This document shows positions 43,721 to 53,685 of a stretch of DNA of 64,000 nt, piece after piece. The translations under genes were made by a program, and so were the position numbers. The notes under the pieces were generated by a model, which saw nothing but the letters and a program-made list of their open reading frames with translations, did no database searches and was not told the DNA's origin. Origin of the DNA: Mesonia ostreae (lineage in GTDB: Bacteria > Bacteroidota > Bacteroidia > Flavobacteriales > Flavobacteriaceae); contig NZ_JAVRBG010000001.1 of the NCBI RefSeq assembly GCF_031845265.1, positions 124,001 to 188,000 on the forward strand, given 5' to 3'. The stretch's first letter is position 1. Each line of letters starts with the position of its first letter.

Positions 43721-44545
43721 ATGAAACATACGTATCACATATCAGGAATGACCTGCAAAGGCTGTCAAAACCATGTAGAAAAAATACTTTCTTCAATTGT
43801 TGGCGTGAGTAAAGCATCTGTAAATCTTGAAAAAGAACAGGCAGAGATAGAAATGGAGAAATATATCCCGCTAGAGAAATTTCAAGAAGCTTTGGAAAAA
43901 TCTGAAGGAAATTATCAAATTCACTCTGCAAAGGACGACATTACCTCACAGTCCCGAAATTTCGGGATGGAAACCTGTGAGGTCTCCGACGATAAAAATC
44001 GTGGCGTCTCTACTGCTCATACTTCCGATAATAAAATAATGAAACACTCCTACTTTGTTAGCGGGATGACCTGTCAAGGTTGCCGAAAGCACGTAGAAGA
44101 AACTTTAAGTAACGTAGACGGCGTTTCTAAAGCCGTCGTAAATCTTGAAAACGAGCAGGCAGAAATTGAAATGGAATCGCATATTCCGTTAGAGAAATTT
44201 CAAGAAGCTTTGGAAAAATCTGAAGGAAATTATCAAATTCACTCTGCAAAGGACGACCAGACCTCAAAGTCCCGAAATTTCGGGATGGAAACCTGTAAGG
44301 TCTCCGACGATAAAAATCGTGACGTCTCTACTGCTCATACTTCCGATAAGAAAATAATGAAACACGCCTACTTTATTAGCGGGATGACATGCCAAGGTTG
44401 CCGCAAACACGTAGAAGAAACTTTAAGCAATGTAAACGGCGTTTCTAAGGCTACTGTAAATCTTGAAAAAGAACAGGCAGAGATAGAAATGGAGAAATAT
44501 ATCCCGATAGAGAAATTTCAAGAAGCTTTGGAAAGTGATGGCGGC
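43721..44545 (+). repeat. 318-bp tandem triplication encoding HMA domains with palindromic linkers
   Basis: The ATGAAACA units start at 43721, 44039 and 44357, exactly 318 bp (106 codons) apart; the third lacks the linker. Each linker carries a palindromic block: in copy 1 ACCTCACAG (43943-43951), the 16-bp palindrome TCCCGAAATTTCGGGA (43952-43967), and CTGTGAGGT (43975-43983). In copy 2 the outer arms are decayed (ACCTCAAAG/CTGTAAGGT), while the inner palindrome is intact. Confidence 0.9.
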
Positions 44546-46867
44546 GGTTACAGCATTTCTAAAAATTCTGAAGAACACGCTAAACGCAAAAAAGATTCAA
44601 AAAATAAGAAAAAAACAACTAGCAATGGCAACGGCACATTTTACTGCCCTATGCACTGCGAAGGAGACAAAACTTACGACAAGCCTGGCGATTGTCCCGT
44701 CTGCGGAATGGATCTCGTAGAAGAACAAAATTTATCTGCGCCCACAGGAGATCAATGGACGTGCCCCATGCATCCAGAAATTGTAGAAAACGAAGCTGGT
44801 TCTTGTCCCAAATGTGGGATGGATCTTGTCCCGAAACAACCCGACCTTTCTTCTGAAGAAAAAACTTATAAAAAATTACTGAAAAAATTTTGGATTGCTC
44901 TTGGTTTCACTTTACCCATTTTTCTGATTGCAATGAGTGAGATGATTCCCAATAATCCACTTTATGACGTAATGGAACAAAAATATTGGAACTGGATTCA
45001 GTTTGTACTTTCTATTCCCGTAGTTTTTTACGCCACTTGGATGTTTTTTGAGCGCGCTTACCGAAGTATAAAAACTTGGAACCTCAACATGTTTACCCTT
45101 ATTGGGATTGGTGCTGGAGTAGCGTGGATTTTTAGTGTGTTCGGAATGTTATTTCCAGATTTCTTTCCCGAACAATTTAAAACCGAATCTGGCGCGGTAC
45201 ACGTATATTTTGAAGCTGCTGCCGTTATACTTACCTTAGTTTTAATGGGTCAGGTATTAGAAGCTCGCGCTCATAGCAAAACCAATTCTGCTGTAAAAGA
45301 GTTACTAAAATTAGCGCCCAACAAAGCGGTGCGCGTGGTAGATGGGAAAGAAGAAGAAGTTTCTATAGATCAAATTAACAAAGGAGATGTTTTAAGAGTA
45401 AAGCCTGGCGATAAGATTCCGGTAGATGGTATCATTACAGAAGGAAATACATCTGTAGATGAATCTATGATTTCTGGAGAACCTATTCCCGTAGAGAAAA
45501 CCAAAAATGATAAAGTGAATAGCGGTACCATCAACGGAAATCAATCCTTCTTAATGAAAGCAGAAAAAGTAGGCAGCGATACCTTACTTTCTCAGATTAT
45601 ACAAATGGTAAATGATGCGAGCCGCAGTAGAGCGCCTATTCAAAAATTGGCCGATACGGTTTCGGGTTATTTTGTACCCGTGGTGGTAATTATTTCTATC
45701 ATCACATTTGCAGTTTGGGCAATTTGGGGACCAGAACCGGCTTATGTTTATGCTTTGGTGAATGCTATTGCCGTATTAATTATCGCTTGCCCCTGTGCGT
45801 TAGGCTTGGCAACTCCTATGTCGATTATGGTAGGTGTTGGTAAAGGCGCACAAAACGGTGTTCTCATCAAAAATGCCGAAGCGCTAGAGAAAATGGACAA
45901 AGTTGACACGCTTATTGTCGATAAAACAGGAACCATTACAGAAGGAAAACCTACCGTAGAGAAAATGGGATCTTTTGATCAATCCCTTTCAGAAAAAGAC
46001 ATCACTCAACTTATCGCTTCGCTTAACAGTTCTAGTGAGCATCCACTAGCAGAAGCGACAGTTAATTATGGAAAAGAACAAAAAGTCGAAATCTCTAAAA
46101 CCGAAAACTTTAGCGCCGTAACGGGGAAAGGTGTAGAAGGTAATGTGGAAGGTAAAAAACTTGCCTTAGGTAACGCTAAGATGATGGAATATGCCCAAGC
46201 AAACCTATCCTCAAAAATGGAAAGTGAAACACAATATTTTCAGAAACAAGGAAAAACTGTTTCTTATTTATCGGTTAACGCAAAAGTTTTGGGTTACGTT
46301 GTTATTGAAGATAAGATTAAAGAAACCAGCGCTAAGGCTATAAAAGAGTTACAAGATAAAGGTATTGCCGTCATTATGCTTACTGGCGACAATCATGATA
46401 CTGCGCAAGCGGTAGCAAGCGAACTTAATTTGGCCGATTTTAAAGCTGGGATGTTACCAGAAGACAAGCTAGACGAAGTCAAAAAACTACAAGAAAAAGG
46501 TAAAGTAGTTGCTATGGCGGGAGATGGTATAAATGACGCGCCAGCAATTGCGAAGAGTGATGTAGGTATTGCTATGGGAACAGGAACCGATGTAGCCATA
46601 GAAAGCGCTATGATTACGCTTGTTAAAGGAGACTTGCACGGTATTGTAAAAGCCCGTAATTTAAGTGATGCCGTGATGAAAAATATCAAAGAGAACCTAT
46701 TTTTCGCCCTCATTTATAATACCCTTGGCGTTCCCATCGCTGCAGGAGTTCTATTTCCGTTTTTCGGGATCTTATTATCGCCAATGATTGCGGCCTTAGC
46801 GATGAGTTTTAGTTCGGTTTCTGTGATTGCTAATGCATTGAGGTTGCGAACAAAATCAATTGATTAA
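43721..46867 (+). CDS. copA: Copper-exporting P1B-type ATPase with three HMA domains
   Basis: 1048 residues from MKHTYHISGMTCKGC; an upstream TTG would add 13 residues. Three HMA domains with GMTCxGC start at residues 1, 107 and 213. Two heavy-metal-binding Cys/His motifs follow (FYCPMHCEGDKTYDKPGDCPVCGMDL near 306 and WTCPMHPEIVENEAGSCPKCGMDL near 346). The ATPase core has ISGEP, the metal-site CPC (IIACPCALG), DKTGT, the nucleotide-binding HP (SSEHPLAEA) and GDGINDAPAI. It exports Cu+ to the periplasm. The three HMA units are exact 318-bp tandem duplicates in spacing (see repeat). Confidence 0.95.
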   Translation: MKHTYHISGMTCKGCQNHVEKILSSIVGVSKASVNLEKEQAEIEMEKYIPLEKFQEALEKSEGNYQIHSAKDDITSQSRNFGMETCEVSDDKNRGVSTAHTSDNKIMKHSYFVSGMTCQGCRKHVEETLSNVDGVSKAVVNLENEQAEIEMESHIPLEKFQEALEKSEGNYQIHSAKDDQTSKSRNFGMETCKVSDDKNRDVSTAHTSDKKIMKHAYFISGMTCQGCRKHVEETLSNVNGVSKATVNLEKEQAEIEMEKYIPIEKFQEALESDGGGYSISKNSEEHAKRKKDSKNKKKTTSNGNGTFYCPMHCEGDKTYDKPGDCPVCGMDLVEEQNLSAPTGDQWTCPMHPEIVENEAGSCPKCGMDLVPKQPDLSSEEKTYKKLLKKFWIALGFTLPIFLIAMSEMIPNNPLYDVMEQKYWNWIQFVLSIPVVFYATWMFFERAYRSIKTWNLNMFTLIGIGAGVAWIFSVFGMLFPDFFPEQFKTESGAVHVYFEAAAVILTLVLMGQVLEARAHSKTNSAVKELLKLAPNKAVRVVDGKEEEVSIDQINKGDVLRVKPGDKIPVDGIITEGNTSVDESMISGEPIPVEKTKNDKVNSGTINGNQSFLMKAEKVGSDTLLSQIIQMVNDASRSRAPIQKLADTVSGYFVPVVVIISIITFAVWAIWGPEPAYVYALVNAIAVLIIACPCALGLATPMSIMVGVGKGAQNGVLIKNAEALEKMDKVDTLIVDKTGTITEGKPTVEKMGSFDQSLSEKDITQLIASLNSSSEHPLAEATVNYGKEQKVEISKTENFSAVTGKGVEGNVEGKKLALGNAKMMEYAQANLSSKMESETQYFQKQGKTVSYLSVNAKVLGYVVIEDKIKETSAKAIKELQDKGIAVIMLTGDNHDTAQAVASELNLADFKAGMLPEDKLDEVKKLQEKGKVVAMAGDGINDAPAIAKSDVGIAMGTGTDVAIESAMITLVKGDLHGIVKARNLSDAVMKNIKENLFFALIYNTLGVPIAAGVLFPFFGILLSPMIAALAMSFSSVSVIANALRLRTKSID

Positions 46868-46889
46868 TAAGCCTTAAACTTTAAAAAAG

Positions 46890-47369
46890 ATGGAACAAAA
46901 TAGCAAAATGAAGAAAAACTCCTACACCAAATTTGTAGGAATGTTGGTAGCGTCTTTCGTGGCTATGTACATCACGATGTATTTAAATACCTATGCCATA
47001 GATCACTTTTATTTTAGCTTAACGCGTTTCTATATGACCTGTTTGGGCATCTCGGCAATGGCCATCATTATGTTTGTAGCGATGCGAACTATGTATCAGA
47101 ATAAAAAGAAGAATATCGCTATAGTCATTGGCAGCATCGCTCTATTTGTTAGCGCTTTAGGATTGGTACGCGCCCAAGCCCCCATCGTTGGAGATATATT
47201 GTGGATGAGAGCGATGATCCCCCACCACTCTATCGCGATTTTAACGAGCGAGCGAGCGGATATCCAAGACCCCGAAGTTAAAAAATTAGCCAATGACATC
47301 ATCAAAGCTCAAAAGAAAGAAATTGAAGAGATGAAGCAAATGATTAAACGATTGGAAGCGGAAAAGTAG
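46890..47369 (+). CDS. DUF305 membrane protein
   Basis: 159 residues with three membrane segments (about 16-34, 42-62 and 70-90), then a C-terminal DUF305-like helical part. The latter has MRAMIPHHSIAILTSERADIQDPEVKKLANDIIKAQKKEIEEMKQMI, in which MIPHHxxAI is the family hallmark. DUF305 proteins are often found with copper-resistance genes; His/Met residues suggest metal binding. It lies 22 bp after copA. Confidence 0.9.
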   Translation: MEQNSKMKKNSYTKFVGMLVASFVAMYITMYLNTYAIDHFYFSLTRFYMTCLGISAMAIIMFVAMRTMYQNKKKNIAIVIGSIALFVSALGLVRAQAPIVGDILWMRAMIPHHSIAILTSERADIQDPEVKKLANDIIKAQKKEIEEMKQMIKRLEAEK

Positions 47370-47797
47370 ATGTGATTTAATTTGAAAATGTGTTAATTTG
47401 AGAATGTGTTGATGTGACAATTTGAAAATAACTCTAGGTCGTTGAGTGATTTTCCAAAGAAAATTGTATCGAAGCGCCCGGGTTAATATGATGATGTAAT
47501 AATTTGAAAATGTGGCAATGCGACAATTTGAAAATAACTCTAGGTCGCTGAGTGATTTTCCAAAGAAAATTGTATCGAAGCGTCCGGCTTAATATGATGA
47601 TGTAGTAATTTGAAAATGTGACAATGTGATAATTTAAAATTTAAAATTGATTTTAGGTCGCTGAGTGATTTTCCAAAGAAAATTGTATCGAAGCGCCCAG
47701 GTTAATGTGCTGATTTAAGAATTCATGAATTAGACGAAAACTAGATTAAAAGTAACGCTACAAAAAAGATCTTTGTACGTGTAAAAAAAAGAATAAA
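47370..47797 (+). repeat. Three-copy palindromic repeat array before cusB
   Basis: A 52-bp core starting AGGTCGCTGAGTGATTTTCC and ending GTATCGAAGCGCCC plus a few bases occurs at about 47436, 47542 and 47655 (periods 106 and 113 bp), nearly identical each time. Inside, ATTTTC pairs with GAAAAT around CAAA. The spacers are built of TTTGAAAATGTG / GACAATTTGAAAAT-type short repeats. There is no ORF. The array separates cusB from the rest of the island. Confidence 0.9.
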
Positions 47798-49534
47798 ATG
47801 AAAAAATTTATCATTTATAGTATCATTCTAATTGCAGGAATCCTTTTAGGCTACTTATTTTTTGGAACTTCGGAAGACAATACCACAATTTCTAAACATG
47901 ACGAAACTGTTGAAACTGCCGAACAAATGTGGACCTGTTCCATGCATCCTCAAATTATGCAAGAAGAACCAGGCGACTGTCCTATTTGTGGTATGGATTT
48001 AATCAAAGCCGAATCTGGAGCAGATGGTCTTGCACTCAACGAAATTAAAATGACAGAGAACGCCATGGCCTTGGCAAATATTCAAACCACAATTGTAGGT
48101 TCTTCTTCAAGTTCTAATGAGGATGGCGTTGTCTCACTTTCGGGAAAAATTGCTACCAATGAAGAGAACGTTTCGGTGCAAGCAAGTTATTTTGACGGTC
48201 GTATAGAGCGTTTGAATGTAAATTATAAAGGTCAGCAAGTAAAGACGGGTCAATTATTAGCTACAATTTATGCACCAAATTTAGTGGCAGCGCAACAAGA
48301 ATTGCTAACCGCAGTTTCTTTAAAAGAATCACAACCCGAATTATACAAAGCGGTAAGAAATAAACTAAAAAACTGGAAACTTTCTGAAAGTCAGATTAAC
48401 GCTATTGAATCTTCTGGTAAAGCACGAGAAAATTTCCCTATTTATGCAACAGTTTCTGGAACGGTTTCAGAAGTAATGGCAAGAGAAGGCGATTACGTAA
48501 AACAAGGGCAGCCTATTTTAAAAGTGAGTAATCTCAATTCGGTTTGGGCACAATTTGATGCCTATGAAAATCAGATTTCAGGATTAAAAGAAGAGCAAAA
48601 TATCAAAATAATAGCCAATGCATATCCCAATAAAGAATTTGATGCGGTGGTTTCCTTTATTGATCCTTTACTCAATAATGCGACCCGTACGGTAACGTTA
48701 AGAGCAACGCTTAAAAACACAGATAATTTATTTAAACCAGGAATGTTTGTGACTGGAAAACTGGAAGGTTCTACAGAAAATGCAAGCGAAAGAATTTCTG
48801 TTCCTTCAAGCGCGGTGATGTGGACGGGAGAGCGATCTTTAGTTTATATAAAAACCAATCCCAATTCTCCCGTTTTTGAAATGCGGGAAGTTTCAATTGG
48901 TGCTCGTACTGGAGAAAATTATGTAATTAAAGACGGCTTAACAAGCGGAGACGAAATCGTAACGAACGGAACTTTTACAGTTGATGCCGCAGCACAATTA
49001 CGAGGCAAAAAATCTATGATGAATAAGGAGAAAGAAGATAAATCGGCAGAAAATATGCTTGATATGAAAATCAATCTATCAGTAAGCTTTCAGAAGAAAT
49101 TCATAGAAGTTCTCCCTCCCTATCTTGAAATGAAAGATGCGTTTGTTGCCAGCGATGCCGCTCAAGTTTCTGTTTCCGCGAAAGCGACATTAAACGTATT
49201 AAAGTCTTTAAAATTAAGCCAATTAGGAAAGATGGAACAAGCACATATTCAGAAAAGTATAGAGATGCTTAGCGCCATCGCGCAAAGTGTAGCTTTAGAA
49301 AACCAACGCGAGCATTTTGTAATTCTAAACGAAAATATGATTCCAATCGCGATGAATATTGAAAAAGCTGACCCAGTTTTTTACGTTCAAAAATGTCCTA
49401 TGGCAAATAATAATAATGGCGGCATGTGGTTGAGTACCGAGAAAGATATTCTGAATCCGTATTACGGGGAGGCGATGCTCACTTGTGGAAGTGTGATTGA
49501 TTCGGCTTTGGGAAATGCGGTCAAAGCACCATAG
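47798..49534 (+). CDS. cusB: CusB-like periplasmic adaptor with HMBD and DUF3347 domains
   Basis: The membrane-fusion subunit of the metal efflux pump, 578 residues. An N-terminal anchor (about 4-22) is followed by a heavy-metal-binding motif WTCSMHPQIMQEEPGDCPICGMDL (about 46-69). The adaptor core comes next (VSGTVSEVMAREGDYVKQGQPILKVSNLNSVWAQFDAYENQI; FKPGMFVTGKLEG). The C-terminal ~130 residues form a DUF3347 domain ending KCPMANNNNGGMWLSTEKDILNPYYGEAMLTCGSV. The last part parallels the broken gene at 42982. It lies far from cusA, after the repeat array. Confidence 0.93.
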   Translation: MKKFIIYSIILIAGILLGYLFFGTSEDNTTISKHDETVETAEQMWTCSMHPQIMQEEPGDCPICGMDLIKAESGADGLALNEIKMTENAMALANIQTTIVGSSSSSNEDGVVSLSGKIATNEENVSVQASYFDGRIERLNVNYKGQQVKTGQLLATIYAPNLVAAQQELLTAVSLKESQPELYKAVRNKLKNWKLSESQINAIESSGKARENFPIYATVSGTVSEVMAREGDYVKQGQPILKVSNLNSVWAQFDAYENQISGLKEEQNIKIIANAYPNKEFDAVVSFIDPLLNNATRTVTLRATLKNTDNLFKPGMFVTGKLEGSTENASERISVPSSAVMWTGERSLVYIKTNPNSPVFEMREVSIGARTGENYVIKDGLTSGDEIVTNGTFTVDAAAQLRGKKSMMNKEKEDKSAENMLDMKINLSVSFQKKFIEVLPPYLEMKDAFVASDAAQVSVSAKATLNVLKSLKLSQLGKMEQAHIQKSIEMLSAIAQSVALENQREHFVILNENMIPIAMNIEKADPVFYVQKCPMANNNNGGMWLSTEKDILNPYYGEAMLTCGSVIDSALGNAVKAP

Positions 49535-49614
49535 TTTAGCATAAGTTTTTGAAAAATTATAAAACTAAAAAGACTAGATCATGTATATTATCGACCTCAC
49601 AAAAGATTATAATT

Positions 49615-51474
49615 ATGAAGGAAAATAAAATAGTAGCTTATCTCAATGATGTCCTAGAAAATATACCATCTGACTGGTTAAATTTAACTACACATCGCCT
49701 AGATATTTATAAGGAAGAATTGGCTAAAACCGATTTTTTAGAACAATTTGAAAATTTATATAAGGATTATAACTCCAAAACATCTGCTTTAAGTAAATTA
49801 CCTACTGCCTACGACTATATACGATTAGGCCATCCCCTATCGTGTATTCTAGAATGGGCAATTGCTAACTTAAATCATTTAGATCCAGAACATGTGATTA
49901 GTTTTTCCTCTAAAACGATTCCAATTTTAGCGATTCTAAGAAAAAATTCATTAGAACATAAAAGCACACAAATTCTCTATAAAGATGAAATCCCTGAGGA
50001 ATTTGATGCGGAGCTAGTACAGCGCGTTTATGGATATCAATTTGAGCTAAAAAAAGTGGAAAAACCAGAAGATATTTCCGCGTTTGACGGCAGCAGCATT
50101 TTTATCTCGCAAAATGATGAAATGGGTAGCATTGATCTTAATGCTGATATCGATTTTTTCATCAGCGTCCAAGACCAGCTCGGAAGTATTTTACTGATCA
50201 ATGGAGCGCAGAATCAACATTACATTTCAGACATTCAACACGTGCGAAGAAGAGAAACCATTGCTATGACTCCTGCTGATTCTCTCACCGCTATTAAATT
50301 ATTATTGAATAAGTCTTCTATTGAAATTGAAAAAAATAAAACCGATAAGCATAAAAGAGAGACAGACAAAGCACAAGTTTTAGCTTCTATCGCCGCCATT
50401 ACGGGATCTAACACAAAAGGATTGGTTGCCTCAAGTGGACTATCTATGCAATATGCGATTATGATGGGGCTCGTTAATGATGCCATTGAGAATCATAATG
50501 GAAAAGCTATTAAATTTATTGTTCCGCCAAATTGTTACGGTGGTACAAACGATCAAGCGCGACGCGTTGCAGCTTCTTTAGATCATGTGGAAGTGGTGGA
50601 TTTGCCAGTGGATGGAGATAATGATATGGTTAAAAGTATTGACTCTATTTTAGATCAAATAGCTAAGGAAGATGCTGTTCCTTATATTATTGCTGAAATC
50701 CCTACCAATCCTAGAGTGGAAGTTCCTAATCTTAAAAAGTTAAAAGAGGTTCTAAGTGCAGAACGTAAAACTGGAAATGACGAGATTGCAATACCTCCCG
50801 TTTTTATTTTAGATCAAACTTTTTGCCCAAATTATCACTTTCTAGGAGAAGGGGAAATACTTTCCGCAGTGAGAACCATTTCTTATGTTAGTGGATCCAA
50901 ATTTCCTAGTGGCGGAAAATGTACTGCCGGCTATTGCGTAGGAAATACACATACGGAAGGGCTCATGAACCATATAGAAAAGCATCTAGAACTTTGCGAT
51001 AATGAAGCCACCTCGCTTCAATATGAAATATTGGCTAAGCAAATGCCTTCTATGAATCAGAGAATTGCTGATGCGTATACTAACACGCGTGAATTTGTAG
51101 ACTTTATCCACGATGCTTTACCAACAGCAAAAATTAACTTTGTATCAGAAGAATTAGCAAAACACGGCTTTACTCCGTCTGTATTTTCATTAGACCTTCC
51201 CACCAAGGGCGATACAGAAGCCGAAAAGGAAGCGTATAAAAGAAACTTAAATCTCAAATTAATCAATTTAATGATTTCTGAAATTCCAAAGGAAAGCAAG
51301 TTTTGCGTGAGCTACGGGCAATTAAAAGGATGCTATTGGACTATTCCCGCAACCTCTACTCAGGGAACTACGAAAGAAGGCGATAAAGATTATATAGTTC
51401 GGGTTTCAGTTTCTCCTAATTTAGATCTTGAACTTCATAAAAAAGTTTTTTTGAAATTTGTTGAGAGCATCTAA
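49615..51474 (+). CDS. Large PLP-dependent enzyme of the Cys/Met metabolism type
   Basis: 619 residues from MKENKIVAYLNDVLENIPSD; an earlier in-frame ATG at 49549 would add 22 unlikely residues. The C-terminal two thirds show the aspartate-aminotransferase-like fold of cystathionine synthase/lyase relatives: ASSGLSMQYAIMMGLVND, IVPPNCYGGTNDQARRVAASL, EIPTNPRVEVPNL, FILDQTFCPNY and the Schiff-base lysine Lys429 in SYVSGSKFPSGGKCTAGYCV. Family members usually have about 400 residues; here about 200 extra precede the core. The substrate is unknown. An ADP-forming acyl-CoA synthetase follows. Confidence 0.82.
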   Translation: MKENKIVAYLNDVLENIPSDWLNLTTHRLDIYKEELAKTDFLEQFENLYKDYNSKTSALSKLPTAYDYIRLGHPLSCILEWAIANLNHLDPEHVISFSSKTIPILAILRKNSLEHKSTQILYKDEIPEEFDAELVQRVYGYQFELKKVEKPEDISAFDGSSIFISQNDEMGSIDLNADIDFFISVQDQLGSILLINGAQNQHYISDIQHVRRRETIAMTPADSLTAIKLLLNKSSIEIEKNKTDKHKRETDKAQVLASIAAITGSNTKGLVASSGLSMQYAIMMGLVNDAIENHNGKAIKFIVPPNCYGGTNDQARRVAASLDHVEVVDLPVDGDNDMVKSIDSILDQIAKEDAVPYIIAEIPTNPRVEVPNLKKLKEVLSAERKTGNDEIAIPPVFILDQTFCPNYHFLGEGEILSAVRTISYVSGSKFPSGGKCTAGYCVGNTHTEGLMNHIEKHLELCDNEATSLQYEILAKQMPSMNQRIADAYTNTREFVDFIHDALPTAKINFVSEELAKHGFTPSVFSLDLPTKGDTEAEKEAYKRNLNLKLINLMISEIPKESKFCVSYGQLKGCYWTIPATSTQGTTKEGDKDYIVRVSVSPNLDLELHKKVFLKFVESI

Positions 51475-51510
51475 GTTTTGGATGAAGTCAAAAATAAATT
51501 ACTGCCAATT

Positions 51511-51539
51511 CCTTATACAGAATTGATAAAAGTATAAGG
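51511..51539. promoter_or_regulatory. Inverted repeat between the PLP enzyme and acyl-CoA synthetase genes
   Basis: CCTTATAC (51511-51518) and GTATAAGG (51532-51539) are perfect inverted repeats 13 bp apart. No T-run follows, so an operator is more likely than a terminator. Confidence 0.35.
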
Positions 51540-51625
51540 CAATAAAAAGGCCTGAAGTATGACAATTGTTAGCTTTAAAATTAAAGTATCTTATTACTAT
51601 TGTGTTCCTATAATTTATAATAATT

Positions 51626-53683
51626 ATGATCAACAAACAACTTCTACAACCTGAAAGTATAGTAGTCATAGGCGCTTCCAACGACATTAAGAAACCTGGA
51701 GGCAATATGCTAAAAAATATAATTTCAGGTGGTTTTAAGGGAGAATTAAACGTCATAAATCCGAAAGAGGAAAAGGTTCAACATATTAAAAGCTATACCT
51801 CTGTTCATGAAATCCCTAAAACGGATTTAGCAATTCTGGCGATTCCAGCGAAATATTGTATAGAAACTATCAAAATTTTAGCAGAAGAAAAGAACACGAA
51901 AGCTTTTATTATTATTTCCGCAGGTTTTGCAGAGGCAGGAGAAGAAGGTAAAAGGTGGGAACAAGAAATAGAAAAAACCGTGAACAGCGTAGACGGCTGT
52001 TTAATTGGTCCCAATTGTATTGGTGTTATTACCAAAAATTATAAGGGGGTTTTTACAGCTCCCGTTCCTCCTTTTCAACCCAAAGGCTGCGATCTTATTT
52101 CGGGTTCTGGTGCTACGGCGGTCTTTATTATGGAAGCCGGAATGGCATTGGGTGTTTCTTTTGCGAATGTTTTTTCCACGGGTAATGCCGCACAAACTAG
52201 TGCAGAAGACATCTTAGAATATATGGATCTTCATTTTGATCCAGAAGTAGATCCTTTAGTGAAACTGCTCTATTTGGAAACTATATCCGATCCAAAGAAG
52301 CTTTTGAAACACGCTTCTTCTATTATTAAAAAAGGTGCTAAGATTGCTGCGATTAAAGCTGGAAGTACTGCGGAAGGAAGTCGCGCGGCCACTTCACATA
52401 CGGGAGCAATTGCAAGCAGCGACATGACGGTGCGTGCATTGTTTAACAAAGCAGGAATCGTATACTGTAGTAGTAGAGAGCAACTTTTGAGTGTTGCAGC
52501 GATTTTCAATTATAAAAAATTACAAGGAAAGAATATTGCTATCATTACCCACGCTGGAGGCTCTGCCGTGATGTTGGCCGATCAACTTTCTAAAGGCGGA
52601 CTTAAAGTTCCCGAAATAGCTGGTCCAGATGCAGAAAAGCTAAAATCTTTTTTATATCCTGGCTCTTCCATTGCCAATCCTATAGATTTTTTAGCGACAG
52701 GAACAGCCGAACAGCTGGGAATTATTATTGATTATTGCGAACATAAATTTGATCAAATAGATGCGATGATCGTAGTATTTGGAAGCGCTGGCCTGTTTGA
52801 TGTAGAAAATGTGTACAATGTGCTAAGTGTAAAACTTGAAATATGCAACAAACCCATTTTTCCAGTCTTACCATCGGTTGTAAATGCACAACGAGAAATT
52901 CAATCTTTTTTGAAGAAAGGCCATATTCATTTTCCCGATGAAGTTGTTTTAAGCAAAGCTCTTGCTCAAGTTTTCAATACGCCTGAACCTATGCCTGAGG
53001 AAATTTCAGGATTTGAAATAGACACTAAAAAAATTAGAAAAGTAATTGATTCCGCTTCCGAAGGATATCTTTCCACTTCTCAAACTGTCGATTTGTTGGA
53101 TGCGGCGAGCATTCCACGTGTGCAGGAAATCGTGGAAAATTTAAAAGAAAAATTGCTTGCTGCGATACAAACCACAGACTTTCCCATCGTAATGAAAGTG
53201 GTTGGGCCAATTCATAAATCGGATGCGATGGGCGTGGTGATGAATATTGCCAATAAAGATGAAGCTAGCGAAACCTTTGATGTCCTCATGAAAATTGAAG
53301 CTGCAACCGCTGTGATGGTGCAGCCACAATTGGTAGGATTAGAATTATTTGTTGGTGTGATGAAAGAACCCGGGTTTAACCATACTATTTTATGTGGTCT
53401 AGGCGGAATTTTTATTGAAGTTTTAAATGATGTTTCCGCAGGATTGAGTCCGATTTCTAGAAATGAAGCTGAAAAAATGGTACAATCTCTCCGTGGTTAT
53501 AAGCTTATTCAAGGTGCCAGAGGAAAAAAAGGTGCCAATGAAGGCATATTTATAGAAATCATTCAACGGCTTTCTGCTTTAGTAGAAGCGGCACCAGAAA
53601 TTTTGGAAATGGATATTAATCCATTAATTGGTACGCAACGCGCCATTACTGCGGTGGATGCGAGAATACGAATTGGAAAATAA
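51626..53683 (+). CDS. ADP-forming acyl-CoA synthetase (acetate-CoA ligase type), fused subunits
   Basis: 685 residues joining the alpha and beta parts of the NDP-forming acetyl-CoA synthetase family. A CoA-binding Rossmann domain (about 1-130, IVVIGASNDIKKPGGNML) comes first. Succinyl-CoA-ligase-like domains follow (about 145-440), with the phosphorylated-histidine region AATSHTGAIASSD. The C-terminal ATP-grasp domain ends MDINPLIGTQRAITAVDARI. It interconverts acyl-CoA, ADP and Pi with free acid, CoA and ATP. It lies between a PLP enzyme and, convergently, the 603-residue protein. Confidence 0.92.
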   Translation: MINKQLLQPESIVVIGASNDIKKPGGNMLKNIISGGFKGELNVINPKEEKVQHIKSYTSVHEIPKTDLAILAIPAKYCIETIKILAEEKNTKAFIIISAGFAEAGEEGKRWEQEIEKTVNSVDGCLIGPNCIGVITKNYKGVFTAPVPPFQPKGCDLISGSGATAVFIMEAGMALGVSFANVFSTGNAAQTSAEDILEYMDLHFDPEVDPLVKLLYLETISDPKKLLKHASSIIKKGAKIAAIKAGSTAEGSRAATSHTGAIASSDMTVRALFNKAGIVYCSSREQLLSVAAIFNYKKLQGKNIAIITHAGGSAVMLADQLSKGGLKVPEIAGPDAEKLKSFLYPGSSIANPIDFLATGTAEQLGIIIDYCEHKFDQIDAMIVVFGSAGLFDVENVYNVLSVKLEICNKPIFPVLPSVVNAQREIQSFLKKGHIHFPDEVVLSKALAQVFNTPEPMPEEISGFEIDTKKIRKVIDSASEGYLSTSQTVDLLDAASIPRVQEIVENLKEKLLAAIQTTDFPIVMKVVGPIHKSDAMGVVMNIANKDEASETFDVLMKIEAATAVMVQPQLVGLELFVGVMKEPGFNHTILCGLGGIFIEVLNDVSAGLSPISRNEAEKMVQSLRGYKLIQGARGKKGANEGIFIEIIQRLSALVEAAPEILEMDINPLIGTQRAITAVDARIRIGK

Positions 53684-53685
53684 AA

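Noticed and set aside
43623..43931. Minus-strand reading frame at the copA start
   Set aside because: It is antisense to the first HMA domain and has no recognisable features.
47370..47797. Repeat array considered as a CRISPR
   Set aside because: Only three units, at about 106-113 bp spacing, with repeat-like rather than unique spacers, and no cas genes.
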